A DNA stretch of 64,000 bases from Flavobacteriaceae bacterium UBA3591 (GCA_002375695.1 DFMO01000006.1:186001-250000); one strand, 5' to 3'; positions 17,209-28,037 are shown, numbered from the stretch's first letter. Made by a program: numbers and translations. Notes: generated by a model from the sequence alone, not told the origin.

Positions 17209-19986
17209 TTGAATAGTAATACAGTCAATCTCAAAAATAATATTTTAATTCAAGGAGCCAAGCTTCACAACCTTAAAGACATTTCGGTTGCCATACCTCG
17301 CAATAAACTTGTGGTTATTACAGGTCTTTCGGGTAGCGGAAAATCTAGTCTGGCATTCGATACATTATATGCCGAGGGTCAAAGACGCTATGTTGAAAGT
17401 CTTTCGAGCTATGCGCGTCAATTTTTAGGAAGATTAGACAAACCCAAAGTAGATGCAATTAAAGGTATTTCGCCTGCTATTGCCATTGAGCAAAAAGTAA
17501 ATTCAACAAACCCGCGCTCTACCGTTGGTACTTCAACCGAGATTTACGACTATTTAAAATTACTATATACACGTATCGGGAAAACTATTTCTCCTATTTC
17601 GGGCAGAGAAGTTAAAAAAGACACCACGACCGATGTTATAAACTTTATTAAAACATTCCCCGAAAGAGAAAAACTGCTGCTCCTCGCCCCTATTCACTTG
17701 GAAGAAGGCCGCAAGATGGAAAATAAGATTCAGGCCTTAGCCCAACAAGGCTATTCCCGGGTTAAAATAAATGAAGAAGTTTACCGAATAGATGAATTAA
17801 AAGAATCTTTATTTTCCGAAAAAATAGATTTAGTTGTAGATAGAATTATCACAAAAGACGACGAAGATTTTTACAATCGACTTGCTGATGCCGTTGAAAT
17901 AGCATTTTTTGAAGGCAAAGGTGAATTGTATATTGAAGTGCTTGGCTCCAATAAAAAAACCGAATTTAATAATAGATTCGAGGCAGATGGAATGACATTT
18001 TTAGAGCCAAATGTTCATCTTTTTAGCTTTAACAATCCCTATGGTGCCTGCCCTGTTTGCGAAGGTTACGGCGATGTTATTGGTATTGACGAAGATTTGG
18101 TGATCCCCAATACAGCGCTTTCCGTTTATGAAAATGCCATCTTCCCGTGGCGAGGTGAAAGTATGAGCTGGTATCGCGATCAATTGGTTAACAACGCATA
18201 TAAATTCGATTTTCCCATACATAAACCCTGGTTTGAGTTAACCGATGCGCAAAAACAATTGGTTTGGGATGGTAACAAATATTTTGAAGGTTTAAATTCA
18301 TTTTTTTCTTTTTTAGAGTCTAAAAGTTACAAAATTCAAAATCGGGTTATGCTTTCTCGATATCGTGGAAAAACGAGATGTGCTACCTGTAAAGGAAAAA
18401 GATTACGTCCCGAAGCCGAATACGTTAAAATAAACGGTACGGCAATTCAAGAATTAGTTGAATTGCCCCTTTCCAAAACTGCCCAGTTTTTTCAAAACCT
18501 TAAACTTTCAGAATACGATCAAAAAGTAGCTAAACGACTTCTTCTTGAAATAAATAATCGCCTACAATTTTTAAAAGATGTTGGCTTGGGCTATTTAACT
18601 TTAAACAGAAAGTCAAATACCCTTTCTGGCGGCGAATCGCAACGTATTAACTTGGCTACTTCTCTTGGCAGTAGTCTCGTAGGGTCTATGTATATACTGG
18701 ACGAGCCAAGTATTGGCCTGCATCCAAAAGATACCGAAAGATTAATTAAAGTGTTAAAATCGCTGCGAGATTTAGGCAATACAGTTATTGTGGTTGAACA
18801 CGATGAGGATATTATGAGAGCAGCAGACGAAATAATAGATATTGGCCCCGAAGCTGGCACCTATGGTGGCGAAGTGGTTGCCCAAGGTAGTTATGCCGAA
18901 ATTTTAAAATCGAAATCGCTTACTGCAAAATACTTAAATGGCGAATTAGAAATTAAAACCCCGCAGCATCGTCGTACTTCAAAAAATAAAGTAATAATTA
19001 GTGGCGCGAGACAAAATAACTTAAAGAATATTGACGTCACCTTTCCGCTAAACATTTTCACCGCCGTTACTGGAGTTTCGGGGAGTGGAAAGAGTACCCT
19101 CGTTAAAAAAATACTGTATCCCGCGCTAATGCGGCAAATTGGTGGCTACGGCGAAAAACCGGGTCAATTTTCCGAAATAAAAGGAGATTTTACTACCATT
19201 AAAAGCATCGAATTTATTGATCAAAACCCTATAGGTCGCTCCAGCCGTAGCAACCCAGTAACTTATATTAAAGCTTACGACGATATTCGCAATTTATTTG
19301 CAAAACAAAAGCTATCAAACATACGGGGTTATAAAGCAAAACACTTCAGTTTTAATGTAGATGGAGGCCGTTGCGAAACTTGTAAAGGCGAAGGTGAAAT
19401 TACCGTCGAAATGCAATTTATGGCCGATGTGCATTTGGTTTGTGATGCTTGTAACGGCAAGCGATTTAAAAAAGAGGTTTTAGAAGTTGTATTTAATGGA
19501 AAAAATATAGACGATGTTTTAACGATGACGGTAGATGATGCCGTAGCATTTTTTAAAGATCACAAACAAGAAAAAATTGCAGCAAAACTTCAACCTTTAA
19601 AAGATGTAGGTTTAGGTTACGTACAATTGGGACAAAGCTCCTCTACGCTTTCGGGTGGTGAGGCACAACGTATTAAATTGGCTTCGTTTTTATTAAAAGG
19701 AAACTCAAAAGAAAAAACTGTTTTTATTTTTGACGAACCAACCACAGGACTGCATTTTCACGATATCAATAAATTATTAGCATCGTTTTATGCCCTCTTA
19801 GAAAATGGTCATACCGTAATTGTAGTTGAACATAATCTCGATTTAATTAAATGTGCAGATTATATTTTAGACTTAGGTCTTGAAGGAGGTGAAAACGGCG
19901 GACAAATTATTGCAGCGGGTACCCCCGAAGAAGTTTCAAAAAATAAAGAATCATATACTGCAGCGTATTTACGCGAAAAGTTATAG
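17209..19986 (+). CDS. uvrA: Excinuclease ABC subunit UvrA
   Basis: The 925-residue protein has two ABC modules with Walker [11 protein letters not shown] (near 40) and [10 protein letters not shown] (near 625), signature sequences [15 protein letters not shown] and [15 protein letters not shown], and zinc motifs CPVCEGYG with CATCKGKR and CETCKGEG with CDACNGKR. It scans DNA with UvrB for bulky lesions. The start is a TTG, chosen because the protein then begins [25 protein letters not shown], the expected length, and because no ATG lies upstream in frame. It is near the family's usual length of about 940 residues. Confidence 0.96.
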   Translation: MNSNTVNLKNNILIQGAKLHNLKDISVAIPRNKLVVITGLSGSGKSSLAFDTLYAEGQRRYVESLSSYARQFLGRLDKPKVDAIKGISPAIAIEQKVNSTNPRSTVGTSTEIYDYLKLLYTRIGKTISPISGREVKKDTTTDVINFIKTFPEREKLLLLAPIHLEEGRKMENKIQALAQQGYSRVKINEEVYRIDELKESLFSEKIDLVVDRIITKDDEDFYNRLADAVEIAFFEGKGELYIEVLGSNKKTEFNNRFEADGMTFLEPNVHLFSFNNPYGACPVCEGYGDVIGIDEDLVIPNTALSVYENAIFPWRGESMSWYRDQLVNNAYKFDFPIHKPWFELTDAQKQLVWDGNKYFEGLNSFFSFLESKSYKIQNRVMLSRYRGKTRCATCKGKRLRPEAEYVKINGTAIQELVELPLSKTAQFFQNLKLSEYDQKVAKRLLLEINNRLQFLKDVGLGYLTLNRKSNTLSGGESQRINLATSLGSSLVGSMYILDEPSIGLHPKDTERLIKVLKSLRDLGNTVIVVEHDEDIMRAADEIIDIGPEAGTYGGEVVAQGSYAEILKSKSLTAKYLNGELEIKTPQHRRTSKNKVIISGARQNNLKNIDVTFPLNIFTAVTGVSGSGKSTLVKKILYPALMRQIGGYGEKPGQFSEIKGDFTTIKSIEFIDQNPIGRSSRSNPVTYIKAYDDIRNLFAKQKLSNIRGYKAKHFSFNVDGGRCETCKGEGEITVEMQFMADVHLVCDACNGKRFKKEVLEVVFNGKNIDDVLTMTVDDAVAFFKDHKQEKIAAKLQPLKDVGLGYVQLGQSSSTLSGGEAQRIKLASFLLKGNSKEKTVFIFDEPTTGLHFHDINKLLASFYALLENGHTVIVVEHNLDLIKCADYILDLGLEGGENGGQIIAAGTPEEVSKNKESYTAAYLREKL

Positions 19987-20068
19987 TATAAATTTAGTTT
20001 GGCATATTAATTGAAACCATAGAAATTGAAGTATTTATACTTTAAGTTTTTTGGTTAGTTAGTTTATG

Positions 20069-20110
20069 AAAATCCGTTTTAGTTTTTAGAAACTAAGGCG
20101 GATTTTTCTT
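20069..20110 (+). terminator. Terminator of uvrA
   Basis: AAAATCCG (20069-20076) pairs with CGGATTTT (20099-20106), with an inner TTAGTTT/AAACTAA stem, and is followed by TTCTTTT. The remaining bases up to 20271 show no other clear element. Confidence 0.75.
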
Positions 20111-20271
20111 TTAAAAAACTTCACTCTTAACATTTTATTATATCCCACCCTTTCAATCGATATTGAAAATCAGTGAGTTACAAACGTGGCACGGTCGTTG
20201 GTAATTTACAAAGTGTACAAAGCTGACCAAAAACATTTTAAGCAAGTACAAACTCTTTAAATTACTGAAAC

Positions 20272-21561
20272 ATGAAAAAACTAGCATTTATTTTAAGCCT
20301 ATTGTTAATAGGGTATTCTTCGAGCGCCGTCACCCCTGAAAGTGAAAATAATCACAGACGCGGTTACGACGGAAAAGCTTACATTTTTGTTGAAGGTGAA
20401 GTAGAATTTTCTGTCTTTCCAGATGGGCAATTCGATTTTGTTTACATAGGTCCACAAAAAGGATCGCACGTTACAATTAGCACCCCAAATGTAAATGTTA
20501 GTTTTAACTCTGGCTACAATTACGATGCTTATGTACAATATGACGATTACGGAGCTGTAATTCAAGTAGAAGATGTGCCTATTTATTACGATGAATATGG
20601 ACGCATTATTCAAGCCGGAAATGTAGATATTCGTTATAACAACAGAAGGTTAGTGCGCGTGGGTGGATTGAATATTCACTATAATAGATATGGATACTAT
20701 TCTCATTATACCGGTGTTATAAACGTTTATAATCCATTTTATGTCTATAGACCATGGCACGTTTACTACGCTCCGCCTATTTATTCGCACTGTATAGTTT
20801 ACGACCGTCCGTATAGACGTTATTACAACCCAATTAGATATAGCTACCACCAACACGTTATTTACTATAAAAAACGTCATAAAGTTGCTTATCACAATGG
20901 TAGAAGAGATTTTTATAGACCGGGTAGCCGTGTTTACGATAGAAAAGGTAGAGAACGTATTAACCGCAATTACAATCCAAATAGAAAAAACACGTTTGTA
21001 ACAACTAGTAATACGCGAACTAATCGATCTTTAAAGTCTACAAATACTCGTAATAAAAATGAAGTTCGCAATGCAAATTCAAGAAGAAATAGTTCTGTAA
21101 GAAGCGCGGGTAATACAAATCAAGTTCGAAATAATAAAAAGGCTGTAACGCGAAGTAAGCGCAATAGTCAAGTAGTAAGGAATAGCGGTACAACCCGTAA
21201 CCAAACTACTAGAAACACTACCAGCACACAAAGAAATAGAACGTATTCTGAAAATGCTACAAAAAGAAATAACACTTATGCAAATAAGCGTGTAAAAAGC
21301 GAAAGAAATACTAGAGCGGCACAAACAAAAAACGTTCGTAAAGGTAATAGCGCTATAAAGTCACAAAGACAAACTAGAACAGTTACCAAACGCAATGGTA
21401 ATACAGTAAAGAGAAAAACAACTCAAAGCCCGAGAAGAGTTTCGGCGCAACGAAATGTAAGTAGAAAAACCGCTACCCCATCGCGAAATATATCGAAATC
21501 GCAAAGCAGAAGAAGTTCTTCTAGCAATGTTGGTTCACAAAGAGGTCGTGGTCGAGGTTAA
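20272..21561 (+). CDS. Secreted, very basic protein with a Tyr-rich repeat domain and an Arg/Asn/Thr-rich tail
   Basis: A 429-residue protein with a signal peptide (about 1-19). Residues 25-195 are rich in Tyr, Asp, Asn and Gly, with short imperfect repeats such as YDDYGAVIQVEDVPIYY, YDEYGRIIQAGNVDIRY and NNRRLVRVGGLNIHY, suggesting a repeated beta structure. Residues from about 215 to the end are low-complexity R/N/T/S/K with almost no acidic residues. The tail would give a very high pI. It carries no catalytic motif. A nucleic-acid, polysaccharide or cell-surface binding role is inferred only from charge. Its promoter region is not clear. Confidence 0.75.
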   Translation: MKKLAFILSLLLIGYSSSAVTPESENNHRRGYDGKAYIFVEGEVEFSVFPDGQFDFVYIGPQKGSHVTISTPNVNVSFNSGYNYDAYVQYDDYGAVIQVEDVPIYYDEYGRIIQAGNVDIRYNNRRLVRVGGLNIHYNRYGYYSHYTGVINVYNPFYVYRPWHVYYAPPIYSHCIVYDRPYRRYYNPIRYSYHQHVIYYKKRHKVAYHNGRRDFYRPGSRVYDRKGRERINRNYNPNRKNTFVTTSNTRTNRSLKSTNTRNKNEVRNANSRRNSSVRSAGNTNQVRNNKKAVTRSKRNSQVVRNSGTTRNQTTRNTTSTQRNRTYSENATKRNNTYANKRVKSERNTRAAQTKNVRKGNSAIKSQRQTRTVTKRNGNTVKRKTTQSPRRVSAQRNVSRKTATPSRNISKSQSRRSSSSNVGSQRGRGRG

Positions 21562-21583
21562 AAAATAGTTTTTTGGTTGGTTG

Positions 21584-21630
21584 AAAACCTTCGTGATTTG
21601 TCTTAATTGGCATTGATCGAAGGTTTTTTT
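21584..21630 (+). terminator. Terminator after the basic secreted protein
   Basis: AAAACCTTCG (21584-21593) pairs with CGAAGGTTTT (21618-21627) and is followed by T residues. It lies 11 bases from the stop of the convergent glycosyltransferase gene. Confidence 0.8.
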
Positions 21631-21640
21631 ATTACCTAGA

Positions 21641-22921
21641 CTAAAAACGTGTTATAACCGACGCCATTTTTTTGGTAACCGATTTTCGGCTAAACTGTTC
21701 TATTGAATTGGAATCCACTTTTAAATTTCCTTTTAAATACGTTTCGTATAAACTAATAATTTTTGCTTTTAACGCTTCCTTTTCCGAATAATTAAAAAAG
21801 GAACCAGAATTGGTTTCGTTTAAAATAGTTTCAATATCACTTCCCACCGGTCCTAATGCCAAAATTGGTCGCTGCGCAGCCAAATATTCAAAAAGTTTCC
21901 CCGGAATTATCGCACGAGTTTCTGCACTGTTAATTTCAAGCAATAACAACACCTGACTTTGCCGTTGTAATTGCAATGCTTCTTTGTGTGGCACATAACC
22001 AAGAAATTTACAATTTCCGGCCAACTTGTAATTTTCAAGACTCGTCTTTACCGTGTCGCTTACAGCCCCAGCAAATTTTAATTGCAAGGTCTTTGCAAAG
22101 TTTAAATTTTCATTGGCAATTTCTGAAAGTAACTCCCATAAAAACTCAGGATTTCTTTCGCTTAATAATGAACCTATATGCGAAATTGTAAAACTTGAAT
22201 CCAACGGCACTTCGCTTACTTCGGAAACATCAAACCCATTTGTTACTACTTCAATTGGGGTATTGGTTAACAATTCAAACTCTTTTTTTGTGGTAGGGCT
22301 CGTTACAGTTACAACATTGGCGTTGTTTAATACCTTAGCTTCCAGCCTTTTGTGTTTTCGCTGCGAAGCTTTGTTTAACCGAAGCGATTTGTGGTAGTGA
22401 ATCGTTGTCCAAGGATCGCGAAAATCGGCTATCCAATTAATTCCTAATTTTTCCTTTAGTCGCATTCCTATTAAATGCAAACTATGTGGCGGACCCGTAG
22501 TTATAACTACATCTACCAGATTTTGTTCAATATATTCTGAAAGAAATTTAACCGAAGGATTTACCCAACCTACACGCGCATCTGGTATAAAAAAGTTGCC
22601 GCGAATGTAGAGCATTAATTTTTCTAAAACCGAAGGCTTTTCCTTCGGCATAATACCGCTACTCATTTTATTAGTTTTCTGTTTCGAAAAAACTTTTGCA
22701 AAACGGTACGGCTCTTTTATGGGGTGTTTTAAAATTTCTAAATCGGCAGGTATTTCAGCAATAAAATTTTCATCAACCAAGGGATACGTAGGATTTTCAG
22801 GTATGTAAACAATGGGTTTTACATTAAAATCTGCAAAGTATTTCACAAATTTTAACCAACGCTGAACACCCGGTCCACCAGCCGGCGGCCAATAATATGT
22901 AACAATTAACGCCCTTTTCAT
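21641..22921 (-). CDS. Glycosyltransferase family 4-like protein
   Basis: A 426-residue soluble protein with a GT-B fold pattern: MKRALIVTYYWPPAGGPGVQRWLKF at the N-terminus, and a C-terminal nucleotide-sugar binding part with GYVPHKEALQLQRQSQVLLLLE and PGKLFEYLAAQRPILALGP, the usual family-4 signature. It should transfer a sugar to a lipid or glycan acceptor. The gene starts with an ATG overlapping the TAA of the YfhO gene (TAATG, 22919-22923), so the two are translationally coupled and probably act on the same surface polymer. Confidence 0.88.
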   Translation of the reverse strand: MKRALIVTYYWPPAGGPGVQRWLKFVKYFADFNVKPIVYIPENPTYPLVDENFIAEIPADLEILKHPIKEPYRFAKVFSKQKTNKMSSGIMPKEKPSVLEKLMLYIRGNFFIPDARVGWVNPSVKFLSEYIEQNLVDVVITTGPPHSLHLIGMRLKEKLGINWIADFRDPWTTIHYHKSLRLNKASQRKHKRLEAKVLNNANVVTVTSPTTKKEFELLTNTPIEVVTNGFDVSEVSEVPLDSSFTISHIGSLLSERNPEFLWELLSEIANENLNFAKTLQLKFAGAVSDTVKTSLENYKLAGNCKFLGYVPHKEALQLQRQSQVLLLLEINSAETRAIIPGKLFEYLAAQRPILALGPVGSDIETILNETNSGSFFNYSEKEALKAKIISLYETYLKGNLKVDSNSIEQFSRKSVTKKMASVITRF

Positions 22922-25353
22922 TAACTATTTTCTTTTTTACGAAATGCCAAATACAATCCGCTCAATAAAATTAATAGAAAAATAAGACTGCTAATTAGTG
23001 AAATTGTACTTCCCGTTTGGATTACTTTGGGTTCAAATTTAAACTCTATTTTATTGTTTCCGGGCGGAACTACCATAGCTCGCAACAAATAATTAGCTCG
23101 GAAGTATTCTGCTGGTTTCCCATTGATATAAGCATTCCAGCCTTTTGGGTAATATACTTCAGAAAAAACGGCTAATTGCTCGGTATTTGTTATGGCCTCA
23201 TAAACTAAATGATTGGGCGAATAACTAAATAATTCAATGGAAGAAAGCGTATCTCTTTCAATATTTTTATTTGGAATTTTTGAAAGAAACTCGGTGTTAA
23301 TTAATGCCGTTTTTTTAGTGTTTAAACTATCTAAAAGTCTAATTTCTTCATCGGCAGTTTTCACCGGAATTACATTTTCTACAAACCAAGCATTTCCATT
23401 TGCATACGGATTGCGTTGCGCAATTGGCCCACCATTTTCATTTTGAATTATAATGTAGCGTACATTCATCATATTCAAAATTCCTATATGACCTTCACCT
23501 ATATAAAAATCGTATAAATCCTGTATTTTTCCCGGTTTTGCCGCGTGATAACCACCTAAAGCATTGTGGAAATAACTTGCACGAGCACTGTTAAATGCGT
23601 TGGTTGTTGCGTCGTAAACACGGTAATGCCCGTCGTCTTCTAAAATTTGTAAATCGGCGCCATTTTGCTGAAATGGCTCTTCCATAATTTTTGCATTTAC
23701 AAAATCGTCTTCATTTACATACCTCCTATTTACGCCTACTAAGTCTATTAAAACAAGTATACATAATGCCCCAATGGCGTAGGTTTTCTTTAATGACCCT
23801 TTTAGGTAAAACCAAAGGGCGGTTGCTGTAATTAAAACAAAAATCAAAGATCGTATGGCATCGGTTGTAAATAACGACATTCTATCTTCGCGAATAGCCT
23901 CCACAAACGGAAAACCCATTTCTTCGCTAAAGTAGCTGTCGTAAGGTCCGGCAAAGTCTAGTAGCGATGTTTTAAAAAGTATAAATATTAAGGTAAGCCC
24001 GCCAACAATTCCTGTTGCCAATAATAATGCTTTTTTCTTTTCGGCTTCGTTTTCAAATTTATTAAAAAACTGATGCAACCCAACTACAGCAAGTATTGGA
24101 AGAATAAGCTCTATAATTACTTGAATTGACGAAACTGCTCTAAATTTGTTATAAAGCGGAACATAGTCTATAAAGAATTGGGTAAGGCCACTAAAGTTTC
24201 GACCCCACGATAATAGCAAAGTTAAAACCACACCCGATACTATCCACCATTTTAAACGGCCCTTTACTAAAAACAGTGCCAATACTGCTAAAAACATTAC
24301 GATTGCCCCAATATAGGCAGGCGCGCCTACAAACGATTGGTCGCCCCAATACATTGGTATCTGATTTAAAACTTGATTGGCCTCTTGAGCATTAGCGCCC
24401 ATTCGCATTAGATACTCAACAGTTTTTGAATCTTCCGGAAAAGCTTCAGAAGAACTACCACCCATAAATCGCGGAATATACAAATTAAAACTTTCCAGGA
24501 TTCCATAGCTATACTCGGTTATATAATCAAAATCTAAACCTGTCGTGTTATCCTTTGGAGATAAATCTGCATTTACAGTTAGTTCAGATTTACCACGTGT
24601 TGAGGTATCGGCATATTCTTTTGTAGCTAAAATATTAGTAGCGTTTAAACCTATAGAAATAAGCACGGCTACCATCATGATTCCTACAGCCTTAAAAAAG
24701 TGTGGTAAAATTTTCTTTTTAAAAGCATCTATTAAATAAACAATGCCAATAATTATCACCAATAACATGAGGTAGTAGGTCATTTGAAAGTGATTTGCCA
24801 CCAACTCCAACGCCATGGATACCGTAAGCAATAAAAAACCCCATAAATATTTGCGTTGAAAGGTGAGAAATATACCGCTTAAAACTAACGGCATATAAGC
24901 TATGGCGTGGGCTTTGGCATTGTGCCCCACTCCCAAAATAATTATTAAATAAGTGGAAAAACCAAAGGCTAAAGCGCCGAGAAAAGCCAGTTTATAGTCT
25001 ACTTTTAGTACTAAAAATAGAATATACATTCCTATAAAATACAGAAACAAATAATCTGCTGGGCGCGGTAAAAATCGTATCGTTAAATCTAGTTGTTTTA
25101 TGTAATTATGAGGATATTTTGCTCCTAACTGGTAGGTTGGCATTCCACCAAAAGCCGCATCGGTCCAATAGGTTTCTTCGCCGGTAGCTTTTCTAAAATC
25201 GTTTTGTTGTTTTGCCATTCCAGTGTATTGTACAATATCACTCTGGAAAATCTTTTTACCCTGCAAAACCGGACTAAAATAAGCCACAGAAGCAACAATA
25301 AATAGTAAAATAACAACTACGTGAGGAATGTATTTTTTATAAAGTGAATGCAT
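22921..25353 (-). CDS. YfhO family multi-spanning membrane protein
   Basis: An 810-residue protein with about 12 hydrophobic helices, an extracytoplasmic loop with SDIVQYTGMAKQQNDFRK and TYWTDAAFGGMPTYQLG near the N-terminus, and a C-terminal helix. These match the YfhO family, which in other bacteria is linked to glycosylation of lipoteichoic acid or other surface polymers, so a role as a lipid-linked-sugar glycosyltransferase is likely. It is coupled by a one-base stop/start overlap to the glycosyltransferase downstream. The DUF4834 gene lies 146 bases upstream. Confidence 0.88.
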   Translation of the reverse strand: MHSLYKKYIPHVVVILLFIVASVAYFSPVLQGKKIFQSDIVQYTGMAKQQNDFRKATGEETYWTDAAFGGMPTYQLGAKYPHNYIKQLDLTIRFLPRPADYLFLYFIGMYILFLVLKVDYKLAFLGALAFGFSTYLIIILGVGHNAKAHAIAYMPLVLSGIFLTFQRKYLWGFLLLTVSMALELVANHFQMTYYLMLLVIIIGIVYLIDAFKKKILPHFFKAVGIMMVAVLISIGLNATNILATKEYADTSTRGKSELTVNADLSPKDNTTGLDFDYITEYSYGILESFNLYIPRFMGGSSSEAFPEDSKTVEYLMRMGANAQEANQVLNQIPMYWGDQSFVGAPAYIGAIVMFLAVLALFLVKGRLKWWIVSGVVLTLLLSWGRNFSGLTQFFIDYVPLYNKFRAVSSIQVIIELILPILAVVGLHQFFNKFENEAEKKKALLLATGIVGGLTLIFILFKTSLLDFAGPYDSYFSEEMGFPFVEAIREDRMSLFTTDAIRSLIFVLITATALWFYLKGSLKKTYAIGALCILVLIDLVGVNRRYVNEDDFVNAKIMEEPFQQNGADLQILEDDGHYRVYDATTNAFNSARASYFHNALGGYHAAKPGKIQDLYDFYIGEGHIGILNMMNVRYIIIQNENGGPIAQRNPYANGNAWFVENVIPVKTADEEIRLLDSLNTKKTALINTEFLSKIPNKNIERDTLSSIELFSYSPNHLVYEAITNTEQLAVFSEVYYPKGWNAYINGKPAEYFRANYLLRAMVVPPGNNKIEFKFEPKVIQTGSTISLISSLIFLLILLSGLYLAFRKKENS

Positions 25354-25499
25354 ATTTTAACTTATAAAATTGAAGTGGGGAAATTAGGTATTTTTTTTTT
25401 AAGTGCGAACTCAAAACACTACCAAACACAAAGCTTTGTGCAATTTTATAAATCAAATATTGAAATCATTATTTTTAAATGCAGAAGGGCTGTAACCAA

Positions 25500-25763
25500 T
25501 TAATCTATTTCTTCATACTCCACGTATTCTCCAACTTTTTTTGAAGACCGGGTACTAGTATTTGGTTTTTTGTCGATCGTTATACTTCCCTCTGGGTTAT
25601 TTTGTGAATTTGAAGCAGTAGTATTGCCAAAAAACTGCTCAAATTGTTGTCCAGCTTTTTTTGCAATATATTTCATAATATAAGGCGTAGCAAGTCTAAT
25701 TAAAAACTTAAGTGCAAAATACACCAAAAGTATAATTAGTATCGTTTTTAGGAATGTTATCAT
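25500..25763 (-). CDS. DUF4834 family small membrane protein
   Basis: An 87-residue protein with a membrane helix at about 5-24 (LKTILIILLVYFALKFLIRL), an amphipathic RLATPYIMKYIAKKAGQQFEQFF segment and a hydrophilic tail ending GEYVEYEEID. The ending with YVxYEE(I/L)D is characteristic of the Bacteroidota DUF4834 family. Its function is unknown. It precedes the YfhO gene by 146 bases in the same direction; in this window I cannot tell whether they share a transcript. Confidence 0.88.
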   Translation of the reverse strand: MITFLKTILIILLVYFALKFLIRLATPYIMKYIAKKAGQQFEQFFGNTTASNSQNNPEGSITIDKKPNTSTRSSKKVGEYVEYEEID

Positions 25764-25843
25764 AACTTTAAAATTCTTTTCAAAAATAAGAATTGAAGCA
25801 GAAAAAGACGAATGTTCTCTATTAAATAAATGGTAAAATCTTA

Positions 25844-25851
25844 TATCTTTG
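25844..25851 (+). promoter_or_regulatory. Candidate -7 element for the outer membrane protein at 25870
   Basis: TATCTTTG, a perfect -7 box, lies 18 bases before the start codon. No clear TTG -33 element is visible at the proper spacing. Confidence 0.45.
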
Positions 25852-25869
25852 AACTAAACCCAACAATCC

Positions 25870-26844
25870 ATGAACCTTATAAAATCTGTATTATTTTTAA
25901 CTAGTTTTTTAACCATATCGGGGGCATTTGCCCAATATACCGAAATGATAAATACCAACCGCCCTGGAGGTTCTCAAGGCGCCTTTGCAGTAGGTACCAA
26001 TGTATTACAACTTGAAGGCGGATTTAGCCTTGGAAAAGAAGAACACACGCTTCTAAAAACCGAAACCAACGGAACAACAATCGATTACGCAATTCGGTAC
26101 GGGTTTTGGAAAGAACGATTGGAGGTAAGCTTAATGGGCGAGTTTCAATCTAACAATGTAGAAGATAACCGTTCGGCGGTGACAAGAGAATATAAACTGT
26201 CTAATTTTAAAAGCAATACCGCCGGAGTTAAATATTTAGTTTATGATCCCTATAGAAAACGAGATTTAAAAGGCCCAAATCTATACAGTTGGCGAAAGAA
26301 TAATAAAGTACAGTGGGAAGATTTAATTCCAGCTGTTTCAGTCTACGCAGGGGTGAATTTTGATTTTGCCGACAATCCTTTTACGCCAGAAGCCGAAAGT
26401 GTTATGAGTCCAAAATTTGTGTTGGCCACTCAAAATAATTTTATTGGCGGATGGGTTTTTGTAACAAATATAATTGTAGATCGCGTAACTACAGATTTTC
26501 CTACATATGGCTATATTGTTACTTTAACGCACGCTACTAATAGATATTTTTCAGTTTTTGTTGAAAATCAAGGATTAAAAGGTGATTTTTACGCCGACCA
26601 ATTATTACGCGGGGGGGCTGCTGCTTTAATTTTTAGCGATTTGCAGGTAGACCTTTCAGTAACTTACAGTTTAAAAGACACCCCTTCAAAGCTCTACGGC
26701 CGTTTAGGGGTGGCATATCGATTTGATATGCACAACACCGATGAGTATTTAGATACTTCATCAAAAGGAAAAAAAGACAAAAATAAATCCAATAAAAAAG
26801 ATGATCGTCTAGAGCAGTTAGAGTTAGATGATAATGGCCAATAA
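25870..26844 (+). CDS. Outer membrane beta-barrel protein, Phenol_MetA_deg-like transporter
   Basis: A 324-residue protein with a signal peptide (about 1-21, ending GAFAQ). The sequence then shows alternating strands (INTNRPGGSQGAFAVGTNVLQLEGG...), the pattern of the MetA-pathway / phenol degradation outer membrane transporter-like family. A conserved block DFADNPFTPEAESVMSPKF sits mid-protein. The last 35 residues are a charged Lys/Asp tail. It stands 13 bases upstream of the GNAT-like gene and may share its transcript. The transported substrate is unknown. Confidence 0.82.
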   Translation: MNLIKSVLFLTSFLTISGAFAQYTEMINTNRPGGSQGAFAVGTNVLQLEGGFSLGKEEHTLLKTETNGTTIDYAIRYGFWKERLEVSLMGEFQSNNVEDNRSAVTREYKLSNFKSNTAGVKYLVYDPYRKRDLKGPNLYSWRKNNKVQWEDLIPAVSVYAGVNFDFADNPFTPEAESVMSPKFVLATQNNFIGGWVFVTNIIVDRVTTDFPTYGYIVTLTHATNRYFSVFVENQGLKGDFYADQLLRGGAAALIFSDLQVDLSVTYSLKDTPSKLYGRLGVAYRFDMHNTDEYLDTSSKGKKDKNKSNKKDDRLEQLELDDNGQ

Positions 26845-26856
26845 TTAAAATTATAT

Positions 26857-27978
26857 ATGATTACCGTAAAACAAACCCGCTCTAAAAGTGATCTTAAAAA
26901 ATTTGTCACTTTTCCGTTTAAACTTTACAAGGATAGTAAATATTGGGTTCCACCACTTATAAAAGACGAGATGGAAACCTTAGATGCCAAGCGAAACCCA
27001 GTTTTTAAAAATGCTGAAGCTTGGTACTATTTGGCTTATAAAAATAATGAAATAGTAGGCAGAATTGCTGTTATTTTAAATCATTTGGAGGTTAACGAGC
27101 AAGGCAAAAAAAAGATTAGATTTGGCTGGATGGACATGGTAGACGATATTGAGGTTACTAAAGCATTGCTCGAAAAAGTATATGAAAAAGGCCGCGAACA
27201 CAACCTTGAATACGCCGAAGGCCCTGTGGGGTTTAGCAATATGGAAAAGGCTGGTATTTTAACAATGGGGTTTGACGAAATGAACACCATGATTACTTGG
27301 TACCACCACCCCTACTACGCCGAACATTTAGAACAATTGGGTTATGAAAAGCAAGCAACTTGGGTAGAATACAGACTTAAAATTCCCGATACTATATTTG
27401 AAAAAGTAGCTAAATTCTCCAAAATAATAAGACAACGCTACAATCTTTCGGTAATTCGATTTAAAAATAAAAAAGAAATTTTACCCTATGTAGATGAAAT
27501 GTTCGGCTTGCTAAACAATACCTACAATACCTTACAAACGTTTGTACCAATTCAGCAATACCAAATAGACTATTACAAAGAAAAATATTTTAGCTTTATT
27601 CATCCAGATTATATTTGCTGTATTAAAGATGAAAGCGGAAAATTAATTGCTTTTTCTATTGTTATGCCGTCGTTTTCAAAAGCACTTAAAAAGGCGAATG
27701 GAAAATTATTTCCGTTTGGGTGGTCTCATATTTTAAAAGCACAAAAGAAAAACGACACTGCTGCTTTTTATTTAATAGGAATAGACCCCGAATACCAAGG
27801 AAAGGGCGTAACTGCAATCATTTTTGAGGAAATGCAAAACCTCTTTAATTCAAAAGGAATTCAAACAGTAGAAACCAATCCCGAATTAAAAGAAAATACT
27901 GCGGTGCAACTTTTGTGGAAAGATTATAATCCCGTACAGCACAAGGAAAGAAGTACTTTTAGAAAAGATTTAGAGTAA
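26857..27978 (+). CDS. GNAT-fold protein with duplicated N-terminal region (YghO-like)
   Basis: A 373-residue protein with a GNAT-like fold. The N-terminal section has FPFKLYKDSKYWVPPLIKDE and AGRI-like VGRIAVILNHLEVN; the C-terminal section has LIAFSIVMPSFSKAL, then YLIGIDPEYQGKGVTAIIFEEM, a typical acetyl-CoA binding loop (QGKGVT), and a final CpxVQLLWK. It resembles E. coli YghO and similar uncharacterised acetyltransferase-like proteins, sometimes annotated as GTP cyclohydrolase without good reason. The acceptor is unknown. A strong terminator follows. Confidence 0.82.
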   Translation: MITVKQTRSKSDLKKFVTFPFKLYKDSKYWVPPLIKDEMETLDAKRNPVFKNAEAWYYLAYKNNEIVGRIAVILNHLEVNEQGKKKIRFGWMDMVDDIEVTKALLEKVYEKGREHNLEYAEGPVGFSNMEKAGILTMGFDEMNTMITWYHHPYYAEHLEQLGYEKQATWVEYRLKIPDTIFEKVAKFSKIIRQRYNLSVIRFKNKKEILPYVDEMFGLLNNTYNTLQTFVPIQQYQIDYYKEKYFSFIHPDYICCIKDESGKLIAFSIVMPSFSKALKKANGKLFPFGWSHILKAQKKNDTAAFYLIGIDPEYQGKGVTAIIFEEMQNLFNSKGIQTVETNPELKENTAVQLLWKDYNPVQHKERSTFRKDLE

Positions 27979-27980
27979 AA

Positions 27981-28007
27981 AAAATCCACCTTCATAAGGT
28001 GGATTTT
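27981..28007. terminator. Bidirectional terminator between GNAT-like and oxoamine synthase genes
   Basis: AAAATCCACCTT (27981-27992) pairs with AAGGTGGATTTT (27996-28007) around a 3-base loop, with T or A tracts on both sides. Convergent genes flank it. Confidence 0.9.
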
Positions 28008-28037
28008 TTATATAAAACTAAAATTTATTGTAATTAC

